Source: Paenibacillus piri
GTDB taxonomy: Bacteria; Bacillota; Bacilli; Paenibacillales; NBRC-103111
Reading direction: 5' to 3'
Assembly (NCBI RefSeq): GCF_004354045.1
Contig: NZ_SMRT01000010.1
Coordinates: 63,113 to 127,112, forward strand
DNA length: 64,000 nt
The position numbers and the translations under genes are program-made. Of the stretch, positions 41,191-48,400 are shown in pieces. Each line of letters starts with the position of its first letter. Position 1 is the first letter of the stretch. A model generated the notes under the pieces. The model ran no database searches. It was given only the letters and a program-made list of their open reading frames with translations, and had not been told where the DNA came from.

Positions 41191-41211
41191 CCCCTCTTCC
41201 TAAAACGAGAG

Positions 41212-41396
41212 CTTAACGGACTCCAGAGCCGCTATTTACGCTTAAATGAATGGTATTCAGTCCTAGCGGACCGAGGAGACGATATTGGCCAAATTTGGGA
41301 TGAATCCAGGGATTTCCAACCGAATAACGGCACCTCGGTCCGTTACAATTCCATTCCGGCCAAATCGGGGCAAATAGCGTCCACTCAGTCCATTAG
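41212..41396. repeat. Nested inverted-repeat intergenic element
   Basis: Inner arms CGGACCGAGG (41267-41276) and CCTCGGTCCG (41333-41342) are perfectly complementary. Outer arms around 41212-41236 (TTAACGGACTCCAGAGCCGC) and 41369-41396 (GCGTCCACTCAGTCCATTAG) are imperfectly complementary in the same sense. The region is non-coding, built of short GGAC/GTCC-containing segments, and resembles the dispersed intergenic repeats seen in Paenibacillus genomes. The remaining stretch to 41828 shows nothing else. Confidence 0.5.
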
Positions 41397-41828
41397 CGCG
41401 ACGATCGCAGTAGTTTCGAACGTCCACATCCACACAGCCGCATGACTATGCGCATCATGCACCTTTTGGCAAGGTCAACTAACTCTAACTGTACGAACAT
41501 CCCCGCCCTTGGAGGACGTCGCATCCGCTTGGCGTGCAAACACAAAAAAGGAAAGGCTTTAACTATCCTTCCCTTCCTTACTAATCTGCAGCTGTTATCC
41601 AACGGACACGCCGAACGACTCACCCGCGTACAGCTTGATACGCTCGTTCACAAAATGCTGGCGAGACGATGTTGACTTACCGCTTCTTGGACACATCGGC
41701 CCAAGAAGCGGATAAATTTGGAATCACCGCTATAAGTCAGGAATAGCCGCTTCAAGCGCGCGCAAACAGCAGACGGCACAAGCCCCCTTCATGTCCAGAA
41801 GCTCTGTACCGCCTGGCTCCATCCAGGC

Positions 41829-42452
41829 TCACTTCCGACTATCGCTCAGTAGGTGCAAGCAAAATTCCAGGTCCGCTTGCAAATGCTGCTGCATCAGCAA
41901 CTCGGCCTGTTGTCCATCCCTCGCTTGAATCGCTTCATAAATTCGCTCATGCTCGTCAATCAGGAAAGGACGGTTATAGTAAACGACCGTGCGCCTGAAT
42001 AAATAAATGACAGACTGCATACGGTCGATGATATCGATCATAGCTGCATTATTGCTCGCCTGAACGATGATTTCGTGAAACCGTTCGTTGGCGCTCATGA
42101 TTTCGTCGATAGAGCCTGTATGACCTATTCGCACGCACTCCTGCAAAGCTTGCAGCTCCGTATCCCGCAAGTACGTTGCCGCGCAGCGGGCCGAATATCC
42201 TTCGAGCAGGATTCGCACCTGAAACGTATTGCGCAAATCTTTTTCGGTCGGGGTCACTACCTTTTTATTGACAATAAGGCCCTCTTGCTCCAATTTGCGG
42301 ATCGATTCCCTGATCGGAGTGCGGCTGACCCCCAATTCCGCCGCAAGCTTCTCCTCGACAACCTTGGTTCCTTGCGGAAGGGCACCGTTCAAGATCATAT
42401 CGCGAATAATTTCGTAAGATTGACGGTAAGCGGGAATAAACTTTTCTGCCAT
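41829..42452 (-). CDS. GntR-family regulator, FadR/FCD subfamily
   Basis: Transcription factor of 207 residues. The winged helix at residues ~8-70 reads YEIIRDMILNGALPQGTKVV and ELGVSRTPIRESIRKLEQEG. The C-terminal FCD effector domain has the helical pattern with metal-ligand-like residues in ANERFHEIIV and LIDEHERIYEAI. It is divergent from the dehydrogenase-kinase pair at 42643-44984 and shares its intergenic region, so it most likely controls that operon in response to a sugar acid; FadR-type GntR regulators accompany four-carbon acid sugar genes in other bacteria. Confidence 0.9.
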   Translation of the reverse strand: MAEKFIPAYRQSYEIIRDMILNGALPQGTKVVEEKLAAELGVSRTPIRESIRKLEQEGLIVNKKVVTPTEKDLRNTFQVRILLEGYSARCAATYLRDTELQALQECVRIGHTGSIDEIMSANERFHEIIVQASNNAAMIDIIDRMQSVIYLFRRTVVYYNRPFLIDEHERIYEAIQARDGQQAELLMQQHLQADLEFCLHLLSDSRK

Positions 42453-42498
42453 TAGTAACCCCTCTTTACTGACATACTATGAAGATGGATGCTTAAAA

Positions 42499-42544
42499 TT
42501 GTATACAGAAATATATTGACTGGATACATTTTACCGTATATTGT
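42499..42544 (+). promoter_or_regulatory. Promoter with GntR-type dyads before tetronate genes
   Basis: TTGACT (42516-42521), 17-bp spacer, TATTGT (42539-42544). TTGTATACA (42499-42507) just upstream contains the palindrome GTATAC, and GGATACA (within the spacer) and TTGTATGTAA (42541-42550) are related. FCD-type GntR proteins commonly bind TnGTATACnA-like sites, so these are candidate operators. Confidence 0.5.
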
Positions 42545-42642
42545 ATGTAATGTGCAATAGATATTGAAATGTAAGCCTGGTCCTAACTTCCAACAGGCAC
42601 GGCAGAACATAACGATATAATGTGAAACGGAGGAAAAATATC

Positions 42643-43539
42643 ATGAAACGTATCGGATTCATAGGTTTAGGAATTATGGGCAAGCCCATGACGCTCAATT
42701 TGCTCAAAGCAGGTTACCCTGTAACCGTTTACGATATAAACAAGAACGCCGTCGACAGCCTGGCTCAGTCCGGCGCGACAGCTGCCGGTTCGCCAAAGGA
42801 AGTCGCCGAGCGGGCCGAAATTATTTTTACCATGGTTCCGAATTCGTCGCATGTCAGGGAGGTTGTGCTTGGCAAGAACGGCATTGTCCAAGGCGCGAAG
42901 CCGGGCTCGATCATCGTCGATATGAGCTCCATCACGCCTGTGGCTTCGAGGGATATTGCCAGCGAAGCTGCAAAGTTCGGCATTGACATGCTGGATGCGC
43001 CGGTCAGCGGCGGAGAGCCGAAAGCGATTGACGGCACGCTCGCGATTATGGTCGGGGGCAAGCAGGACGTTTTCGATAGCGTGAAAGAGGCGCTGGCTTG
43101 CATGGGCAAGGATGTAACGCTTGTCGGAGACAGCGGCTGCGGGACAACGGCCAAGCTGGCGAACCAGATCATCGTGAACCTGAATATTGCGGCTATGTCC
43201 GAAGCGCTCGTCCTGGCGGCAAAAGCAGGGATCGATATTCAGAAAATGTACGAAGCCATCAGAGGGGGACTCGCGGGCAGCACGGTGCTGGATGCGAAGG
43301 TGCCTTTAATTCTCGAACGCAATTTTGTAGCCGGCGGCCGCATCGACATCAATCTGAAGGACATCGCCAATGTGATGGAGACGGCGCATGAGATCGGCGT
43401 CCCGCTCCCGCTTTCGAGTCAGCTGCTTGAAATTTTCCACGCTTTGAAGGTGGACGGCAAGGAAACGCTAGACCACGGCGGTATCATCCAGTATTACGAG
43501 AAGCTGGCCCAGGTTGAAGTGAAGAAGCAGGAGGTGTAA
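42643..43539 (+). CDS. Beta-hydroxyacid dehydrogenase (tartronate semialdehyde reductase/threonate dehydrogenase type)
   Basis: NAD(P)-dependent dehydrogenase of 298 residues; ATG 42643 follows ACGGAGGAA. Rossmann motif GFIGLGIMGKPM (5-16), substrate motif DAPVSGGEPKAIDG (118-131) and catalytic Lys171 in GCGTTAKLANQ identify the beta-HAD family. In the four-carbon acid sugar pathways such an enzyme (LtnD) oxidises threonate or erythronate at C2 before the kinase acts; the following gene is that kind of kinase, 5 nt away. A GarR role in glycerate metabolism is the alternative. Confidence 0.88.
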   Translation: MKRIGFIGLGIMGKPMTLNLLKAGYPVTVYDINKNAVDSLAQSGATAAGSPKEVAERAEIIFTMVPNSSHVREVVLGKNGIVQGAKPGSIIVDMSSITPVASRDIASEAAKFGIDMLDAPVSGGEPKAIDGTLAIMVGGKQDVFDSVKEALACMGKDVTLVGDSGCGTTAKLANQIIVNLNIAAMSEALVLAAKAGIDIQKMYEAIRGGLAGSTVLDAKVPLILERNFVAGGRIDINLKDIANVMETAHEIGVPLPLSSQLLEIFHALKVDGKETLDHGGIIQYYEKLAQVEVKKQEV

Positions 43540-43544
43540 CGATC

Positions 43545-44984
43545 GTGAACGATAGCGATAAGCTGAACTTCTCGTCTGTTGCGGCCGGGGCGCCGGCGGC
43601 ATGGCCGGAAGCGAACCTCCGTATGACCATCCGACAGCTGAACGAAGCGCGGCAGCGAAAAATTATCGTCCTGGATGACGATCCTACCGGCGTACAGACG
43701 GTTCACGACATCGATGTGCTGACGAGCTGGGACAAGGAGCTGCTCTCCGAGGCGTTCGACAAGCCGGAAACGGTATTTTATATATTAACGAATACACGCG
43801 GTCTCGATGCGCCGACAGCTGCGCGAATCAATCGGGAAATCGCCCGAAATGTAAGCGCGGTTGCCACAGCAAAAGGCAAGGAGTTTGTATTCGTCAGCCG
43901 CAGCGATTCGACATTGCGGGGCTATTATCCTTTGGAAATCGACGTTTTGTCCGCGGAATTGGCGAGTTTGCACGGCCGGCAGCCGGACGGCCACTTGATT
44001 ATCCCCGCATTTTTTGAAGCCGGTCGGGTGACCTACGGGAACGTTCATTATATCGTAGATCAAGATGAGATGGTTCCTGCTCACCAAACCGAATTTGCCA
44101 AGGATCGGGTCTTCGGCTTCAGCCATGGCGACTTAACAGAGTGGGTGGCGGAGAAAACGGAAGGCCGAACGCCGCCGGGCGATTGCATCGTCCTCACGCT
44201 GGACCAAATTCGGCGCGGCCCGGAGACGGTCAAGGATATTCTGCTTGCGGTAGAAGGCAATCGGCCGATCATCGTCAACGCCTTGTCGTATCCAGACCTG
44301 GATGTGCTGGCTTATGCGCTGCTGCAGGCGGAGGAAGCCGGGAAACGGTTTATTTTCCGCACAGCCGCTTCCTTCGTCAAAGCGTACGGGGGCATCGGAG
44401 ATCGACCGTATTTGCTCAAAGACATGCTGATTGCCCAAGGTCAGGAGGCCCATGGCGGGCTGGTTGTGGTCGGCTCCTATGTGCAGAAAACGACCGACCA
44501 GCTGAGGCAGCTGCTTGAGCACAGCAGCGTTGTACCTGTGGAAATCAACGTCGAAAATATTTTGAATCCGGATGAACAAGAGGCTGAATTGAAGCGCGCG
44601 ATCGCGACCGTTAATGAGCAGTTGGCGCAGGGCAGCAATGTAGTCGTATACAGCAGCCGGAAGCTCATTGCCCGGAGCAGCAAGCAGGCGAACCTGGATA
44701 TTAGCCAGACCGTCTCGGGCGCGCTGGTGCAAATCGTGCAATCGCTGCAGGTTACTCCGAAATTCATCATCGCCAAAGGCGGGATCACCTCCAGCGATGT
44801 GGCTACGAAAGGTCTCGGCATCCGCAAGGCGAAAATTTTAGGGCAGGTCTTTGCGGGAATCCCCGTCTGGATGACAGGTGAGGAAGCGAAATTTGCCGGG
44901 ATTCCCTACATTGTCTTCCCTGGCAACGTAGGAACGGAGCGAACGCTGCTCGAAACCGTGCAGAAGATTGAAGGTCTGGCCTGA
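43545..44984 (+). CDS. Four-carbon acid sugar kinase family protein (DUF1537)
   Basis: Kinase of 479 residues starting at GTG 43545; GCAGGAGGTG lies inside the end of the previous gene. The N-terminal domain has IIVLDDDPTGVQTVHDIDVL and FVSRSDSTLRGYYPLEID; the C-terminal nucleotide domain has FIIAKGGITSSDVATKGLGI and IPYIVFPGNVGT. This is the OtnK/DtnK/LtnK family that phosphorylates 2-oxo-tetronates, erythronate or threonate. Normally an aldolase/decarboxylase (OtnC or PdxA2) and isomerase follow; none is here and a terminator comes 90 nt later, so the pathway must be completed by genes elsewhere. Confidence 0.88.
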   Translation: MNDSDKLNFSSVAAGAPAAWPEANLRMTIRQLNEARQRKIIVLDDDPTGVQTVHDIDVLTSWDKELLSEAFDKPETVFYILTNTRGLDAPTAARINREIARNVSAVATAKGKEFVFVSRSDSTLRGYYPLEIDVLSAELASLHGRQPDGHLIIPAFFEAGRVTYGNVHYIVDQDEMVPAHQTEFAKDRVFGFSHGDLTEWVAEKTEGRTPPGDCIVLTLDQIRRGPETVKDILLAVEGNRPIIVNALSYPDLDVLAYALLQAEEAGKRFIFRTAASFVKAYGGIGDRPYLLKDMLIAQGQEAHGGLVVVGSYVQKTTDQLRQLLEHSSVVPVEINVENILNPDEQEAELKRAIATVNEQLAQGSNVVVYSSRKLIARSSKQANLDISQTVSGALVQIVQSLQVTPKFIIAKGGITSSDVATKGLGIRKAKILGQVFAGIPVWMTGEEAKFAGIPYIVFPGNVGTERTLLETVQKIEGLA

Positions 44985-45074
44985 GCGGCAAACAACCTTA
45001 AGCGATATTCGCTCACCAGCGGATGAGCTGAAAAAATACAGTGAATACATACGATTCCATGATCCATTCGAATC

Positions 45075-45103
45075 AGCCCATCATTGATGGGCTTTCCTTC
45101 TTG
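45075..45103 (+). terminator. Rho-independent terminator after kinase gene
   Basis: AGCCCATCA (45075-45083) pairs with TGATGGGCT (45085-45093) and is followed by TTCCTTCTTG. It closes the dehydrogenase-kinase operon. Confidence 0.65.
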
Positions 45104-45113
45104 TGTATATTTC

Positions 45114-45420
45114 ACGTTGGCGATACAGTCGGTTCAGGCACTTTCGATGGAGTTGTAAAGAAAATAAACGGAACTACAGTGCCTGTCTACTGAAATCACG
45201 GCACCTTCATTGTCGAAAAAGGTAAGAAAATAGAAAGCGCAGCCTTATCTGGAAGCAAGTGGATGACCGTACAATGGGTTAGTCTCTGCTTGAACCTCTT
45301 GGGTTATCCACCATCCAGTTCAATCTCAATGCGTTCAATCAACCGCTGTAGCACTTTGCGAAGTGTTTCCTCGTTATCAATCTGCAATTCCGCAACGACC
45401 GCGGCAGTCAGTGGTGCTAT
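45114..45420. other. Gene-poor stretch with two possible coding relics
   Basis: Plus strand 45114-45247 can be read as HVGDTVGSGTFDGVVKKING, TTVPVY, an in-frame TGA, then NHGTFIVEKGKKIESAAL, which has a coding look but no start. Minus strand 45420-45306 reads VVAELQIDNEETLRKVLQRL then IERIEIELDGG and a stop, similar in character to the tail of large serine recombinases. Both are short and unanchored. Confidence 0.25.
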
Positions 45421-45424
45421 CAGA

Positions 45425-45469
45425 TGAAAAAGGGCAGACCTAACTGAGTAAATCATGTCAGGTTTGCCC
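45425..45469 (-). terminator. Terminator of 1903-residue SLH gene
   Basis: Plus-strand arms GGGCAGACCTAAC (45432-45444) and GTCAGGTTTGCCC (45457-45469) pair with one mismatch and wobbles; on the minus strand TTTTTC follows. It lies 20 nt past the stop codon. Confidence 0.75.
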
Positions 45470-45488
45470 CTATTAATGTATATTGCTA

Positions 45489-48400
45489 TTATTGCGTATC
45501 TCGAACTTTCAACATTCTGAGCGCCATTACTATCGCTTCCGCCCTCGTCGCCGTATCGTTCGGAACGAAACTGTTGCCATCGCGGCCGCTAACGATGCCC
45601 TGTTTGCGAATCATCTCCACCGTGGCTTTTGCCCACTTCGGAATCTCTCTGTCGTCCGCGAAGCTGGTTGTTGCATTCTCGTCAAGGGAGAACTTTAGCG
45701 CTCTGGCAATCATGACCGCCATCTCCGCGCGGGTGATCCGCGCAGTTGGCCGGAAGCTGCCATCCTCGTACCCGCTGACAATGCCCGCCCAGACTGCCCG
45801 GGCGACCGATTGCTTCGCCCATGAACCAATCTGGCCGTTGTCCGTGAATGCAAGCTCCTCGCTGGACCCTTCCAATTTCAGAGCACCCGTAAGCATTACG
45901 GTAAACTCGGCGCGGGTGATTGGTCCATCCGGATTGAACGTGCCGTCCGGATAGCCGCTAACGAAGCCCATCCCGACCGATTGCCGGATAATTGCCTCCG
46001 CCCAATGACCCGCAATATCACTGAAGTTGACTGGCTGCTTCGCGTCTGTCTCCTGACCTATTGCGAATACCGCAAATTTGGTAAAGTGATCGACGGTTAC
46101 GGTGATTGCATTGCCGTTTACCTCGCCGCCGATATCAACCCAAACCTTCTTCGATTCGTCATAATAAAATACAGAAGGCTTTTGATGATCTTTCAAGCTA
46201 TTCGGATTGAAGGTAAAAGTCAGTGTAATCGGCTCACTGAAGTTTTCCGGAACGTTCTTCAAAATTTCGAATATCGGGCTGGCCAGACCGTCTTTGCCCG
46301 TAAACAGGTTTTGCACATCTGTCACTCTATTGATCGTTATTTGCAGTTCTTTATCGAAAGCATCGTCAGAAATAACGATCTTGACCTCGTCACCTAAGCT
46401 AAGTTCACCTTTTTTGCCTAATGGCAGCGTTATGCTGCCATTTGTCGAAATAACGGTATCACTCGAGGGCGTTGATGACGACCCGCCGGATGAACGGCCT
46501 CTGGAAGAACCTCCGGTATTGTTGACCGTCCACTTCGCATACAGCGTCACATTCGCTGCGTCCATCGGGAATGCTGCGCCCGTCGCGTAGCTCGTTCCGT
46601 TGCCGTCCGACTGCGTATTCCAGCCCGTGAACGTGTAGCCCGGCTTCATCAGATTGCCGGTGTTGTCAAGCACCGTGACTGTCGTTCCCGTCTCATATGC
46701 ATGGCTGTCGATCGGCACGCTGCCGGATTCAGCGCCGTTGCCGTCATATGTTACCGTGTAGGTCAGCGGCGGATTCGACGTCCACATTGCATACAATGTC
46801 ACATTCGCCACGCCCATCGGGAATGCTGCGCCCGACGCGTAGCTCGTTCCGTTGCCGTCCGACTGCGTATTCCAGCCCGCGAACGTGTAGCCCGGCTTCA
46901 TCAGATTGCCGGTGTTGTCAAGCACCGTGACTGTCGTTCCCGTCTCATATGCATGGCTGTCGATCGGCGCGCTGCCGGATTCAGCGCCGTTGCCGTCATA
47001 CATCACGGTATAAGTCAGTGGCGGATTCGATGTCCACTTCGCATACAACGTCACATTCGCTGCGCCCATCGGGAACGCTGTGCCTGCCGCATAGCTTATT
47101 CCCTTGCCATCCGACTGCGTATTCCAGCCTGCGAACGTGTAGCCCGGCTTCGCCAGATTGCCGGTGTTGTCAAGCACCGTGACTGTCGTTCCCGTCTCAT
47201 ATGCATGGCTGTCAATCGGCACATTGCCGGTGGCAGCGTCATTGCCGTTATACGTCACGGTATAAGTCAATGCTGGATTCGACGTCCACATTGCATACAG
47301 CGTTACATTCGCCGTACCGATTGGGAACGTTGCGCCCGCCGCATAGCTCGACCCTTTCCCATCCACCCGAGTATTCCAGCCCGCGAACGTGTAGCCCGGA
47401 TTCATCAGATTGCCAATGTTGCCGTATACCGACACCGTGACCCCCTGCTCATACACATGGCTGTCAATTGGCACGCTGCCGGATGCTGCGCCGTTGCCGC
47501 TATACGTCACGGTGTAGGTCAGCATCGGATTCGATGTCCACATCGCATACAGCGTCACATTCGCTATGCCCATTGAGAACGTTGCGCCCGCCGCATAGCT
47601 CGACCCTTTCCCATCCGCACGCGTATTCCAGCCCGCGAACGTATAGCCTGGTTTCAACAGATTGCCAGTGTTGCCGTATACCGACACCGTGACCCCCTGC
47701 TCGTACGCGTTGCTATCGATCGGCACATTGCCGGTCACAGCACCATTGCCGTCATACGTCACGGTGAAAGTCAACGCAGGATTCGACATCCAAATTGCAT
47801 ACAATGTCACATTCGCCATACCCATCGGGAACGCTGCGCCCGCCGCATAGCTTGTTCCCTTGCCATCCGACTGCGTATTCCAGCCCGCGAACGTGTGGCC
47901 CGGCTTCGCCAGATTGCCGGTGTTGCCGTATACCGACACCGTGACCCCCTGCTCATACGCGTGGCTGTCAATCGGTGCGCTGCCGGATGCAGCGCCGTTG
48001 CCGTTATACGTCACGGTGTAGGTCGGAATTCCCGCCCACATCGCATACAGCGTCACATTCGCCACGCCCATCGGGAACGCTGCGCCCGCCGTGTAGCTCG
48101 TTCCTTTGCCGTCCGCCTGCGTATTCCAGCCCGCGAACGTGTAGCCCGGATTCACCAGATTGCCGGTGTTGCCAAGCACCGTTACCGTCGCACCCGGCTC
48201 ATACTTATTGCTGTCGATCGGTACGCTGCCGGATATACTTTCGTTGCCGTCATAGACAACCTTAAAGAGCGGTAAAACCTCAAACAAATAAGGATAGCCG
48301 TTGTTTGTCCCTTCGCGAATGCTCCATAGTGCATCGAAATTCCATCCGTTATAGGTACTTTCTCGCCACATTTCTTCGGAAGCTTTGCCGTCTCCCTTTC

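Noticed and set aside
41393..41675. Short frames on both strands between the repeat element and the GntR gene
   Set aside because: Overlapping in both directions, no ribosome binding sites, no recognisable motifs; probably non-coding.
46701..47576. Plus-strand open frame of 291 codons opposite the Flg_new repeats
   Set aside because: Periodic shadow of the repeat array without start signal; the opposite strand encodes recognisable domains.
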